A stretch of 64,000 nucleotides of DNA from Sodalis ligni (GCF_016865525.2 NZ_CP075169.1:5766337-5830336); one strand, 5' to 3'. Positions 48,528-58,685 are shown, counted from the stretch's first letter. The notes: a model not told the origin generated them from the letters alone. A program made the numbers and translations.

Positions 48528-49985
48528 TTACCGGACCTGAATCTGAATGGGTTTACCATATCCATCGGCGTTACCTTTTACTATCACCAGATAACGGCGC
48601 TCATCAGCGTGATGACTGTCCACGATTTGCCTGATGGGCCCCACCGCGTTGACAATTGCCGCACCCGCCGGATTAGTCATGAATTGAGACAGGGGTTCCA
48701 GTTTGCCGCCGCCATCCGCCTGTGGAGAGAGCCCCAGCAGATAGTTTTGCTTGGGTTCCAACCCGGTGGCCGAAGCCTGTAATATTTGGGTAATCCCCTG
48801 ATCAAAGAGGGAAAGCGTGGTGGCCGTCGGCGCATTATGTACCGCGTTGACATTTTTCAGCGCCAGATGGACCGCCTGGCCGGCAATGCCCAGCGGTTGC
48901 AGTCCTTGCATGCCGTCGCCGGCGGGAACGGCGTTCGGAACGTAGGCCACCGCCTGGGGCGCCTGTCCGATGGGTATGGTGGCAATGACCTTATTACTCA
49001 ACGTATCAATGGCGGTCAATGCATCGGCGTTTTCCAGTCCGACATACACCCTGCTGCCATCGCCGGACGGCCAAACGCCATGGGGCAGATTACCCACCGG
49101 AATTGAAGCCGTCTGGGTAAAATCATCGGTACGATAGACATTGACCCGATTGAGTCCGCCGATGGTCACATAGGCGAAACTGCCTTTTGCGTTACGGACA
49201 ATATTGACATGATTGGTTATCGGACCGGTATCGAGCGTTTTCAGCAGGGAAAAGGGCGGTTTTGCATCAAAGACCTGCACTTTGCCGGTATCTTTCAGGG
49301 TAAGCCAGACCTGTTTCCCATCCGGCGTGGCGGCGATATTCGGACAGAACGGGCTGGCCTGTTTGATGCTGCCGACAATCTTATGATCGCTGACGCCGAT
49401 TACCACCGTCTCGGGGTTAAAGGATGAGCAGACATAGCCGTACCGCCCGTCAGGGGAGAAAATCTGCATTCCCGGCCCGCCAGGCACCTTGATTCGGCTC
49501 TTTTCTTCCCCGCTGGCCGCATCAAGCACAGACACATAATCTTCGCCACGCACCGTCACCCATATTTCTTTACCGTCCGGGGTAAAAAACGCTTCGTGCG
49601 GCGAACGCCCGATATAGGTCACATGCTTCACCGCATTAGTGGCCGTATCGATCAGGCTGACGGAGTTGGAGCCTATGGAAACCACCGCCAACGTTCTGCC
49701 GTCCGGGGAAAAGCCCATGCCGTGCACCAAAACCTGCCCCTTGTAGAGCGGGCTGAGGTTGGCCGGCTGCGCATCCCCTAATTTGATAACCCCCAGCAGG
49801 GTATTGCTGGCGGGGTCGGTGACCGAAACGGTATTGGAAAACTGTTCCGCCGCGTAAACGCGATCGCGGTGGCTGATGGCAATGTCCGGCGCGGCGGCGG
49901 CATAAGGCGCTTGTCCGGCCCAGGACAAATAAGATGTCAGCGCCAGGGCAGTCGCCATCGCCGTACGTGCAAAGTGTCGTTTCAT
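48528..49985 (-). CDS. Exported YVTN-family beta-propeller protein
   Basis: This 485-residue protein has a signal peptide (about residues 1-31, ending near YAAAA). Seven or so YVTN/NHL-like blades follow (FSNTVSVTDPASNTLLG, SNSVSLIDTATNAVKH, EDYVSVLDAASGEE, ENADALTAIDTLSNKVIA), then a beta-rich tail of about 120 residues. Such propellers act in the periplasm, often beside metal-related proteins. It lies 32 nt downstream of the DUF305 gene, so the two are probably one operon. The exact role is unknown. Confidence 0.85.
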   Translation of the reverse strand: MKRHFARTAMATALALTSYLSWAGQAPYAAAAPDIAISHRDRVYAAEQFSNTVSVTDPASNTLLGVIKLGDAQPANLSPLYKGQVLVHGMGFSPDGRTLAVVSIGSNSVSLIDTATNAVKHVTYIGRSPHEAFFTPDGKEIWVTVRGEDYVSVLDAASGEEKSRIKVPGGPGMQIFSPDGRYGYVCSSFNPETVVIGVSDHKIVGSIKQASPFCPNIAATPDGKQVWLTLKDTGKVQVFDAKPPFSLLKTLDTGPITNHVNIVRNAKGSFAYVTIGGLNRVNVYRTDDFTQTASIPVGNLPHGVWPSGDGSRVYVGLENADALTAIDTLSNKVIATIPIGQAPQAVAYVPNAVPAGDGMQGLQPLGIAGQAVHLALKNVNAVHNAPTATTLSLFDQGITQILQASATGLEPKQNYLLGLSPQADGGGKLEPLSQFMTNPAGAAIVNAVGPIRQIVDSHHADERRYLVIVKGNADGYGKPIQIQVR

Positions 49986-50017
49986 GATCCTTACCTTCTA
50001 TTCGTTATGGTGTGGTT

Positions 50018-50428
50018 TCACCGGGCCGGCGAGATCTGATCCGGCGCCGGCAGGGCGGGAGGCAACGGTTTCCCCAGCGCCTGATACATGGCGGTAATTT
50101 CCTGTTGCTGGGTCACGATGATTTCCTGGGCTATGCGTTTGAGCTGTGGGTTCTTACCGTAGCGAAGCTGAGCCACCGCCATATCAATGGCGCCCTGATG
50201 ATGGGGCGTCATCATGGCGACAAAATCCTCATCCACGTTGCCGGAGGGGCTGATGGCCATATTGGCCATCATGGTATTCATCGCCCGATCGTTATCCTGC
50301 AGGAACGGCTGCTCGGCGGCGGTTTGCGCAGGGGACGCCGCACTGTCGGCATGTTTATGGGCTTCAGCGCCCTGGCAGAGCAGCAGCGCGCCGCCGAGGA
50401 TAATGAGATAACGGGAGATGGCGTTCAT
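50018..50428 (-). CDS. Exported DUF305 protein
   Basis: This 136-residue protein starts at the ATG at 50428 after AAGGAAA. A signal peptide ends near GAEAH. The DUF305 core (ferritin-like four-helix fold) has the key MMTPHHQGAIDMA motif at about residues 71-83. An N-terminal HKHAD patch may bind metal. DUF305 proteins are often next to copper-handling genes. It is the first gene of a likely operon with the beta-propeller gene and is divergent from the two-component genes at 50722. Confidence 0.88.
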   Translation of the reverse strand: MNAISRYLIILGGALLLCQGAEAHKHADSAASPAQTAAEQPFLQDNDRAMNTMMANMAISPSGNVDEDFVAMMTPHHQGAIDMAVAQLRYGKNPQLKRIAQEIIVTQQQEITAMYQALGKPLPPALPAPDQISPAR

Positions 50429-50721
50429 AGGGTTTCCTTCAGCGTTATGGCGGATGACCGTGCCGGCCGGCCAGAAGCGGCCAATTAAAGCAAAGGGATG
50501 TATCGGAAGTGTTTCCTGATACCGGGGGATTTGTATTTTTATGTAGAGGGGCCCTGCAGGAAATTCAGCGGACATAACAGTGAATATCGGCCCTGGCCGC
50601 ATCCGCCGGTTGAAAGCGCCGCGTTGGCGGATACAGTGGGATACAAAGCCGCCCGTTTTCCCTGTTTAACTAGGGTAAACTGATGGCGATTCGTGCCCCG
50701 CCCCTAAGAGAGGACGCTACT

Positions 50722-51462
50722 GTGGAACATACCGATCATATCCTGATCGTCGATGATGACCGCGAAATTCGCAGTCTGATTGCCGATTACCTGCAAAAAA
50801 ACGGCTTACGCACCACGGCGGTGGCGGACGGACGGCAGATGCGCGCGTTTCTGGAAACCACACCGGTGGATTTGATTGTGCTGGATATCATGATGCCGGG
50901 GGATGACGGCCTCACGCTTTGCCGGGAACTACGCAGCGGAAACCATAAAGGCATACCGGTATTGATGCTTACGGCGAGAAGCGAAGATACCGACCGTATT
51001 GTCGGCCTGGAAATGGGGGCCGACGATTATCTGGTAAAACCCTTCGTGGCCCGCGAACTGCTGGCGCGTATCAAAGCCGTACTCCGCCGCACCAGGATGA
51101 TGCCGCCCAATATACAGATAACCGAAGCGGCCCGCATGCTGGCCTTCGGCGAATGGCTGCTGGATACCACCGCGCGTAATCTGGTGGACAATGAGGGCGT
51201 GATGGTGGCGTTAAGCGGCGCCGAGTACCGTTTATTACGGGTTTTCCTCGATCATCCGCAGCGGGTGCTGAACCGTGATCAATTGCTTAATCTGACGCAA
51301 GGGCGCGATGCGGAGCTGTTCGAGCGTTCCATCGACCTGCTGGTCAGCCGTTTACGGCAGAGATTGAACGACGATGCGCGGGAGCCTTTCTATATCAAAA
51401 CCGTGCGCAGCGAAGGGTACGTTTTCGCCATGCCCGTCGAGATAACCGAGGCTAACAAGTGA
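50722..51462 (+). CDS. OmpR-family response regulator
   Basis: The protein is 246 residues from a GTG at 50722 behind AAGAGAGGA; an ATG at 50683 lacks such a site. The receiver domain has VDDD, the phospho-acceptor Asp in IVLDIMMPG and Lys in LVKPF. The C-terminal winged helix (EYRLLRVFLDHPQRVLNRDQL...ERSIDLLVSRLRQRL) binds DNA. The stop overlaps the kinase start by 3-4 nt. The divergent DUF305/propeller operon is a plausible target. Confidence 0.92.
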   Translation: MEHTDHILIVDDDREIRSLIADYLQKNGLRTTAVADGRQMRAFLETTPVDLIVLDIMMPGDDGLTLCRELRSGNHKGIPVLMLTARSEDTDRIVGLEMGADDYLVKPFVARELLARIKAVLRRTRMMPPNIQITEAARMLAFGEWLLDTTARNLVDNEGVMVALSGAEYRLLRVFLDHPQRVLNRDQLLNLTQGRDAELFERSIDLLVSRLRQRLNDDAREPFYIKTVRSEGYVFAMPVEITEANK

Positions 51463-52775
51463 AACGCGCCTGGCGACTCTGGCCGCAGACACTGGTATCG
51501 CGCCTGTTGCTGATTCTGCTGCTGGGTTTATTGCTGGCCAACGGCCTGACGCTCGGCCTGCTGCTGCTTGAGCGTGCGCAAAGCGCCAAAGCCATGATGC
51601 TGGGCAACCTGGAATATGATGTAGCCACAAGCGTTGCCATCCTCGATCGCCTCCCCGCCGTTGAGCGTCCCGCCTGGATCCCCCGACTTGATCGGGTTAA
51701 TTATCACTACTTATTACAGCAAGGCCGGAGCGGCGATTATCCCACCGGGAAACGATTACGGGATACCGCTCGTTCATTAAAAGCAGCCCTGGGGGATCGG
51801 TACCACTTGAAAGTGAACGCCATCCCCGGCGATCAAGGACGTCTGCAAGCCCATATGCGGTTAAGCGACGGCAGCCCGTTAACCCTCGATCTCGTCCCGC
51901 GCACCATGCCGTTTGCCACCTGGCTGCCGATTGTATTGGTTATTCAGTTGGTGTTGCTTTTGGGCTGTACCTGGTTCGCGGTCCGTAATGCCGTGCGCCC
52001 GTTGGTGGCGCTGACGCGCGCGGCGGAGTCCCTAAATCCCGATACCTCGGCGGCGGTGAGAATGGCGGAGAGCGGGCCTGTGGAGGTGCGTAACGCGGCA
52101 AAGGCCTTTAATGCCATGCAGGATCGTATCGCCGCTTATCTAAAGGAACGGATGCAAATTCTGGCGGCAATTTCACACGATCTGCAAACACCGATAACCC
52201 GCATCAAATTGCGTTCCGAACTGATGGAAGAAAACGACATCAAAGCCAAACTGCTCCAGGACCTTGAGGAGATGACCCATCTGGTACGCGAGGGCGTAGC
52301 CTATGCCCGCACCAGCGAAAGCAGCAGTGAAAAGCCTTGCCGAATCCAGCCCAATGCCTTTATCGATAGCCTGGTCTGTGATTATCAGGATACCGGGCAA
52401 CCTGTTACCCTGGCGGGCAAACTGCCGGGATCGGTGCTGACCAAACCCCATGCGCTACGGCGATCCCTGTGTAATTTGATCGATAACGCCCTGAAATTTT
52501 CCGGTAGCGCCGAAGTGGTGGTGGGACAGGCCGCCGGTAACATCATCATTCAGGTTCTGGACCGGGGACCGGGCATTCCTCCGGCGGAACTGTACGCGGT
52601 GCTGCAGCCGTTTTATCGGGTGGAGAGTTCGCGCAATCGTATGACCGGAGGAACCGGACTTGGGCTGGCTATCGCCCAGCAACTGGTGGCCTCCCTCGAC
52701 GGCAGCCTGGTACTGGCAAATCGGGACGGCGGCGGACTGGCGGTGACAATAACGCTCACGGACATGACAGCTTAA
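51459..52775 (+). CDS. EnvZ-type sensor histidine kinase
   Basis: The protein is 438 residues with a GTG start inside the GTGA overlap with the regulator. It has a membrane segment at about 15-37, a periplasmic part of about 110 residues, a second segment at about 150-172, then HAMP. The H-box is AAISHDLQTPITRIKL. The ATPase domain has NLIDNALKFS, DRGPGIP and GGTGLGLAIA. It senses an unknown periplasmic cue and phosphorylates the response regulator. Confidence 0.92.
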   Translation: MKRAWRLWPQTLVSRLLLILLLGLLLANGLTLGLLLLERAQSAKAMMLGNLEYDVATSVAILDRLPAVERPAWIPRLDRVNYHYLLQQGRSGDYPTGKRLRDTARSLKAALGDRYHLKVNAIPGDQGRLQAHMRLSDGSPLTLDLVPRTMPFATWLPIVLVIQLVLLLGCTWFAVRNAVRPLVALTRAAESLNPDTSAAVRMAESGPVEVRNAAKAFNAMQDRIAAYLKERMQILAAISHDLQTPITRIKLRSELMEENDIKAKLLQDLEEMTHLVREGVAYARTSESSSEKPCRIQPNAFIDSLVCDYQDTGQPVTLAGKLPGSVLTKPHALRRSLCNLIDNALKFSGSAEVVVGQAAGNIIIQVLDRGPGIPPAELYAVLQPFYRVESSRNRMTGGTGLGLAIAQQLVASLDGSLVLANRDGGGLAVTITLTDMTA

Positions 52776-52777
52776 AT

Positions 52778-52854
52778 TGTATCCCTATGTCGCTAGTGCG
52801 GAATACGCTACATCGGATTACATTATCGCCGCCGGCGAAAATAGTAGGGATACA
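52778..52854. repeat. 77-bp element bounded by a perfect 10-bp inverted repeat
   Basis: TGTATCCCTA (52778-52787) and TAGGGATACA (52845-52854) are perfect inverted copies. Between them lies a second small palindrome (TCGCCGCCGGCGA). It starts 2 nt after the kinase stop. It could be a MITE-like or REP-like repeat, or a long terminator stem. Confidence 0.4.
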
Positions 52855-52933
52855 TGGCAATGGTTAAATCATCTCGTCGGGCCAAGGAGAACTTCTTCTC
52901 CTCCGCTTTAATCCTGTCACTACGAGGTGAAAT

Positions 52934-53191
52934 ATGAAAACCGTTAAAATAATCCTGACCGCCATTATATTCAGCACCGTTTCCCTGTCATGCCTTGCCG
53001 CAACGGAAACGACCATGCCCCACGGACTGACCCGCATCGGCCGGGTTACCGACAACAGCGGAGCCGGTACGCTTTCCGATTTACAGAGTAACCTGGCGGC
53101 GAAAGCGGATGCCGCCGGCGCCCGTTATTATCGTATCATTGCCGCAGGCGGCAACAACTCTTATTCCGGTGCGGCGGACATCTATAAATAA
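52934..53191 (+). CDS. BhsA/McbA (DUF1471) family small exported protein
   Basis: The protein is 85 residues: a signal peptide of about 22 ending in LAA, then one DUF1471 domain (IGRVTDNSGAGTLSDLQSNL, AAKADAAGARYYRIIAAGG). These periplasmic or surface proteins of Enterobacterales are usually stress- or biofilm-related. Its presence supports an enterobacterial host. A GAGGTGAA site lies before the ATG. It may be a target of the two-component system just upstream. Confidence 0.88.
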   Translation: MKTVKIILTAIIFSTVSLSCLAATETTMPHGLTRIGRVTDNSGAGTLSDLQSNLAAKADAAGARYYRIIAAGGNNSYSGAADIYK

Positions 53192-53212
53192 GCGCGGGGC
53201 GAAAGACGATAT

Positions 53213-53266
53213 AACCGGCGCCGGGAGACATATATAGAGTATGTCTCTTGGCTACCGGTTCGTTTT
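53213..53266 (+). terminator. Terminator after the DUF1471 gene
   Basis: A two-part stem: AACCGG (53213) pairs with CCGGTT (53255-53260), and inside it GAGACATA (53225-53232) pairs with TATGTCTC (53240-53247). CGTTTT follows. It may serve both the DUF1471 gene (plus) and the giant gene ending at 53332 (minus). Confidence 0.6.
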
Positions 53267-53331
53267 GAAAAGCGCCTGCATTAATTAATATAATTTGAAT
53301 GAGTGACCGGCAAAGTATCCCAGGGCGATGG

Positions 53332-56300
53332 TTATGCCAGATCGGCCAGATATATTTCCGACACGGCATAGGTCCCGTTGCCTTGACGGTCCGAGTGGAA
53401 GTCACCGATATCATGAAAAACCAATAACCGGTCAAAAGCATTATCGAATGCTAACACCATCTGCTTGGGTTTGAAGTAGCACTCCTGCGCCAGGACAAGC
53501 CGGCCCATCGGCACGCGCGCGTGGCCGAGAGAAAGCGCATTATCCGTATCATCGTTTTCAACGATGCGGTATATCTCGATATACCCATCGGAAAAACCCA
53601 CCGCCGCCAATGCATTAAGAGCGGAAAAGGCGACGCTCAAGACCTTGCCTGCGCCGAATCCCTTAATATTCACCGGCTGGCTGCGGCGTAAATGCAGGAA
53701 CTTATCGCAAATGATATCAATCAGCAATAACTGCTGATCGTGCATTTCGGCGTCACGCCTGATGTAGCCGAGAAAGCGCTGATCCGGCGAGACAAAGTCC
53801 GGTTGGTAGCCCTCGGGGACGGTCCAACGAAGAGAGTCTTCATTAAGTGAGGACCAGCTTTTTTCGCAAATGACATATAAATCGCCTTGATTGGTGACCC
53901 AATTTGACTGTCCGGTTAAATAAGGCCTCGCCAGCGGGGTTTCTTGATAGAAATCTATCTCGGCCGGCGCCGCCCGGCTGCTCATGTACGGAAGATGATA
54001 AAACAGCGCCGATTGCATCTGTGCCGTTCGCTCAACAATCAATACCGCCGTGCCGCCGTCGGGAGAGACGATAATATCGAGCACGGGACGATTCATGTTT
54101 GGACGGTACAATCGTGTTTTAGCCCCGTCCGGCGCCTGCACCCAAGTTTGCTGTGTATCATCCACCCAGAAAATCGGCTGCGGTGTGTCCGCGAGGGTAA
54201 ACTTGGTCACCACTGTAGGCAGAATATCATCCGTTGCCGGTAGCCAGCGACGAAAGCCGCCTTCATTCGTGAGGAGCGCCGCCGCCAGCCGATCGGGGAA
54301 AATCCGTATTTCATAGGCTCTTTCCAATAGCTCCCCCAGAGGGGAGGGCTCTTTGTTGACGATTAACAGCCTGAGGTCAGCACGCTGCGCGAGCAGAACC
54401 GGCGGCGGGAAATGCCAGGTCGCGTCTACAATTTGCGCCAGCTGCCGGCAGTCCCAGACATTCCCCGATGCCGTTGCCTGCTGGCGTCGGACGGCGTCAA
54501 CCGTCGTGACCAGCGTAGCCCAGAGCGCCAGCGGAGGAAAGTCCGCCACCCAATCGTCCGGTAAGGCGCCATCCATCCTGAAGGTACGCAACGCAACGCT
54601 TGCGGCATGCAGCAGTTCGGCGCGGCGTGGCGGGTCAAGACGCAACAAAAGCGCTGTCTGCCGCAGTCGGTTATACAATGATGGAAGATTATTAATCCAA
54701 TTTTCCAGCCGGCACAAATCCGATACGGTGGGGAAGGCGCTCTTGGGATAAGTACGTTCCGCAAGCCTTTCAAACCTGGAAGTGTGCCCCCCTACCCCTT
54801 TTCCGTGCGGCGCGGTGAAATCGTCAATGCCGACAATATCGAAACTGCCGGTGAATAGCTCATAGCGCAGTGTCCAGCGAATTTTATACGGCCCAGCCTC
54901 TTCTTTTCCGGGCAAAGTATGATAAAGCCCGTCAATCGGCGTGATAGGCAAAAATCGATCGCCGATTTTCAGGAACATACTGTTACCGTAGCTAAAGGCG
55001 CCGTTAAAGAGCGGCGGCAACAATATATCGACATGGGTCGCCAGCGTGGCCTGGGGAATATCGGCGATTTTTTGCCGCAACTGCTCGCCGATGTGATGGG
55101 CATTGATAGGCTCCATCGGCGTCACAAAGACAAAATCGCCATTGCTGACCAGATAAGCCACCCGGAATGCCGGCGCGGCGGGCAGCTTGGGATGACGCAG
55201 CAGGAAGGTGGCGGCGTTCTTTTCGGGCGTCAGCAGATACCGGAATTCGCCGATGTGCACGTTCAGGGTAGCATCGTCATGAATGACGGCGGGTAAACCC
55301 AAAACGTCCTCCACATCATCAAGGGTGTAATCGGCCAAGCGCCGGCCCCAGTCTATCACCCGGGGAAACGCGTTTTCACGTTTAAGGCGCCGGCGCGGCG
55401 GCGTCAGGCGCAGCCCGAACGACCTCTCATGCTCGCCGGGTTCAATCATTGATAATATACCGCCGCCCTGGCCGGATGACGGTCGCCAGTCGTCGGTATC
55501 ATCCGCCGGTATCAGGGTTGCGTTGTCTTGGGAAAAAGCCCAGCGCCGGCCGTTGATTTCAAACACCACCCATTGCTTGTCGGCGAAATCCAACAGATGG
55601 AACGGATGCACCACGACCAGGTCAATGGTCGAACTGCTTGAGAGCAGCCAAAAAAATTGCGTTTCAGCCGGGCGGGAGAGCTTCGCATCCATTTCTATCT
55701 TGAAATCCGGATAAGCGTAGGCCCTCATCTGGCACCGGGCGCTGCCAATATACAGGCAATAGTATTTTTTATAGATGCCGAACTGATTCTGTAAATCCAA
55801 CTGGGCAAACATCAGTTGGCCGCCGGGGGTCCGCTCGCCTGTTTCCACGGCCACCATACTGCTGTTTTGTATATGGAAAACCGGATACGTGACGCCTTTT
55901 ACTTTGACGGTGAGCGGCGTGAAGCCGTCCTTGTCATAGGAAATTTGAAAATCCTGGGCGTGGGTCGCCACCACGAACTTAGGGATATCGCCCGAAACTT
56001 TGGCCAGATTGCGTTGCCATCCCACCAGCCCCAGCGACGCCCTGCACAGCAACGCCAGATAGAGACCTTTGGTTAATACGCTCAGCGAGCGTAGCGTCGC
56101 AAATCCCGGATCGACGCTTCTGAGCACCTCTTTTCCCATCACATCCATAAAGCTGCCTAATTGGTCGCGGGCGGCCATGATGCCACCGGAAATTTGCGTC
56201 GTGATGGGGACAACGTTCTTGAAGACAACCTGCCCTGACGCGCTGAATCTCGGCCCGCCAATAGTACGGCCGGCACCGATTACCACCGCGCGGAACAGGC

Positions 56301-58419
56301 CACAACCCGCTTTGATGCCGGTAAAGACCAGCGGCATTCCTATCAGGGCGCCATTTACCAGGCACTCCGCGAATGCAACCTGCTGCTGCCCGGCCTTAAT
56401 GGCGCTGACGCAGCCATAAAAAGGAACAATATAGCCGGCAGCCGTATCCATAATTTCCGCAAAAGTAGGCCCCGGTCCCTCAAAGCCCATATCGTGGATT
56501 TTCAGCCGATAGATCTGGTAATGGTAATCTGCGTAGCGCTCAAGAAAAACAGACAAAGTTTCGTTTGGCTGTTTCATCACGGAGACATTGTTCAAGGCCA
56601 AAAGAGTGAATTCATGCTGAGGAACCCATTCCGCGTCCGGCCAATCCGCCATAAACGGCCGCAGCGTGCTCAGGTAACTATCATCAAGGTGAACTTTACG
56701 CAGCAAATATCCCTGTTCGGAGGTTTGCAGGGCAAAAAGCCGCTGTTTGCCGTCCGCGTGGGCCTGTAAAAAAAAGGTATCGGGTTTGGCTAAATAATTT
56801 ACCGGTACGTTGGAGTAAAACATATTATGGGGTCTTCGGCGCTGGGCCAGCCTGGGAGCAACCCAATGAATGTTCGACCGCTGCAGGAATTGTTCGTCTT
56901 CGGTTTGCAGATTGTCATCCAGCACATCGCTGGGCACAAAGGCGGCCTTCAACAGCGCCGTGTCAAGATCGCGGATTTTACCCGCAAACCGGTCCACTTC
57001 CCGGCGATAATAATCGTTCACATTGGGGAGCGGCGAGCCTGAGGCCACGCACTCCTGGCCGGCGGGCGACGCCATCATTGCACCAGCCGGATCTGAGGCA
57101 TAAGTACTCTTATTTTCGCGGCTCAGAATGGCGGCTTGGGCGCTCCCGCAGTGCTGCTTAAGCAATTCCTCGGCCGCCGCCCTGCGAGAACGCCAAGTTG
57201 GCCGTTGATGATTGACCTGATAATAGGTAAAGCTGTCATACAGACGCTGGGCCGTGAGATGCCGGCGCTCAAGCTCATCTTTAAGCAGGTCAAACGCCGG
57301 GTCCAGTGTGCCGGATGCCAGCAACTCATCGAGCCCCAGCTCCGGCCTGGCACGCAGATAGTAGAGTACCAGCCCCAGATACAGCGTCGGTTCCACGCCT
57401 GAAGCCAGCAGCCCTTGCCGAAACAGGGCCACCAGGCCGAGGCCCAGTTCGATCAAGGACTGTACGGACGTGGACGGAAGTTTGTCCGGGTCATCCAACA
57501 CTATTGTTCGGGCGCCGAATTGCATCAATGTCCAGGTCAGGCTGCCTACCCACAGATTATCCGGCTCGAGAATGGCGGTCTGGTTTTGCGTTAACCCTTC
57601 CCGCCCCTCCGGCGATTTATAAATAGATTTCAGAAAGAGCACGGGGATTTCCGGCGCTTCATACTGCCGCCGCCATAGTTGTTCCTCTCGCGCAAAGGCG
57701 CTGGAGTAGGGCCAGGACTGCACCACCTCGGCAAAGGATCGTTGCGTGACATGGCGGTTGACGGCAAAGAGCTTCGCCACGCGCAGGGGAATATTGTCTT
57801 CCTGGTAAATCAGCTGGCACAGGGCACGCCCGACCAGGCTTTTTTGCTGCAGGGAACTCAGGGTCTCACCCCGGAGCTCACCATAAAGCCTGCTGCCGGA
57901 CAGGGCCAGTCGGGCAAGATCGGGTAAAAACCGCGGCTCTAGCGCGATGCTGTTAAGCAGCCGGATAGCCAGTTGACGGTCCTCAATGATCTCCGGGTTA
58001 ATTCCCGCCGCCGCGTTTTTGTTAAGATAGACTGCAAGCCGATATTGACTATCGGTGCGGATATGCCGGGGAGACGGCAGGGGCTCGCGCTTTGACCTTT
58101 TTCTATCCTGGCCTGGCGCCGGCGGGCCGCTGTTAAAAGGCGAAACCAGCAGCAGACCATAAATTAATTTTTTTATGTTATTTTTGGGTTGCTTTAGTTT
58201 CCATTGTCTATTGAGTTCATCATTAATGATCTGTTTTTTTTCGTTATTAAAATCTATCGCCATATAATAAAGATCACGGCCATTTAATGATGAATTATTT
58301 TTTAATAATTTATTTTCAGAAGAATACGCAGATATTATATTTTTTGTTAAAGTATTGCTCCCATGCTCATAGGGATAGATTTTTGGTAACGGCCTGATTG
58401 ATCCCACCTCATAATTCAC
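53332..58419 (-). CDS. Giant toxin/effector-like protein (1695 residues)
   Basis: The start is a GTG at 58419 behind a strong AGGAGG. The first about 90 residues are polar, Asn/Ser/Lys-rich and AT-rich, with no Sec signal; this resembles type III-type leaders. Residues about 110-640 are mainly helical. A hydrophobic block near 660-730 (GYIVPFYGCVSAIKAG, NGALIGMPLVFTGIKAG) recalls the PFY...G...A pattern before membrane-active segments in large dermonecrotic-type toxins. Beta-rich middle parts follow. The last about 350 residues have propeller-like repeats (LDIIVSPDGGTAVLIVE, DFVSPDQRFLGYIRR, AAVGFSDGYIEIYRI). No catalytic domain is recognised. It stands alone between AT-rich gaps. The toxin role is inference. 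Confidence 0.7.
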   Translation of the reverse strand: MNYEVGSIRPLPKIYPYEHGSNTLTKNIISAYSSENKLLKNNSSLNGRDLYYMAIDFNNEKKQIINDELNRQWKLKQPKNNIKKLIYGLLLVSPFNSGPPAPGQDRKRSKREPLPSPRHIRTDSQYRLAVYLNKNAAAGINPEIIEDRQLAIRLLNSIALEPRFLPDLARLALSGSRLYGELRGETLSSLQQKSLVGRALCQLIYQEDNIPLRVAKLFAVNRHVTQRSFAEVVQSWPYSSAFAREEQLWRRQYEAPEIPVLFLKSIYKSPEGREGLTQNQTAILEPDNLWVGSLTWTLMQFGARTIVLDDPDKLPSTSVQSLIELGLGLVALFRQGLLASGVEPTLYLGLVLYYLRARPELGLDELLASGTLDPAFDLLKDELERRHLTAQRLYDSFTYYQVNHQRPTWRSRRAAAEELLKQHCGSAQAAILSRENKSTYASDPAGAMMASPAGQECVASGSPLPNVNDYYRREVDRFAGKIRDLDTALLKAAFVPSDVLDDNLQTEDEQFLQRSNIHWVAPRLAQRRRPHNMFYSNVPVNYLAKPDTFFLQAHADGKQRLFALQTSEQGYLLRKVHLDDSYLSTLRPFMADWPDAEWVPQHEFTLLALNNVSVMKQPNETLSVFLERYADYHYQIYRLKIHDMGFEGPGPTFAEIMDTAAGYIVPFYGCVSAIKAGQQQVAFAECLVNGALIGMPLVFTGIKAGCGLFRAVVIGAGRTIGGPRFSASGQVVFKNVVPITTQISGGIMAARDQLGSFMDVMGKEVLRSVDPGFATLRSLSVLTKGLYLALLCRASLGLVGWQRNLAKVSGDIPKFVVATHAQDFQISYDKDGFTPLTVKVKGVTYPVFHIQNSSMVAVETGERTPGGQLMFAQLDLQNQFGIYKKYYCLYIGSARCQMRAYAYPDFKIEMDAKLSRPAETQFFWLLSSSSTIDLVVVHPFHLLDFADKQWVVFEINGRRWAFSQDNATLIPADDTDDWRPSSGQGGGILSMIEPGEHERSFGLRLTPPRRRLKRENAFPRVIDWGRRLADYTLDDVEDVLGLPAVIHDDATLNVHIGEFRYLLTPEKNAATFLLRHPKLPAAPAFRVAYLVSNGDFVFVTPMEPINAHHIGEQLRQKIADIPQATLATHVDILLPPLFNGAFSYGNSMFLKIGDRFLPITPIDGLYHTLPGKEEAGPYKIRWTLRYELFTGSFDIVGIDDFTAPHGKGVGGHTSRFERLAERTYPKSAFPTVSDLCRLENWINNLPSLYNRLRQTALLLRLDPPRRAELLHAASVALRTFRMDGALPDDWVADFPPLALWATLVTTVDAVRRQQATASGNVWDCRQLAQIVDATWHFPPPVLLAQRADLRLLIVNKEPSPLGELLERAYEIRIFPDRLAAALLTNEGGFRRWLPATDDILPTVVTKFTLADTPQPIFWVDDTQQTWVQAPDGAKTRLYRPNMNRPVLDIIVSPDGGTAVLIVERTAQMQSALFYHLPYMSSRAAPAEIDFYQETPLARPYLTGQSNWVTNQGDLYVICEKSWSSLNEDSLRWTVPEGYQPDFVSPDQRFLGYIRRDAEMHDQQLLLIDIICDKFLHLRRSQPVNIKGFGAGKVLSVAFSALNALAAVGFSDGYIEIYRIVENDDTDNALSLGHARVPMGRLVLAQECYFKPKQMVLAFDNAFDRLLVFHDIGDFHSDRQGNGTYAVSEIYLADLA

Positions 58420-58685
58420 CCTATTACCTCCTAGTGTTAACTAGTATAATACTGCTTATGTATGAATTGATTATTCAAATTTCACCCATGCTGATCACTT
58501 CCAATATACACATAATTATCCGTAGAGAGATTCATAGGTGTTAAATATCATATTCACCACATAAATAAATACAGACTAAATTCATATAACGTTTTTAACC
58601 AAAAAGCTATTTCATAACGTGCCTGGAAGCTTTTTCAACGTGTTAAAATTGATGGCTTTTTACAGTGGACACTCTTTCGATTCTG

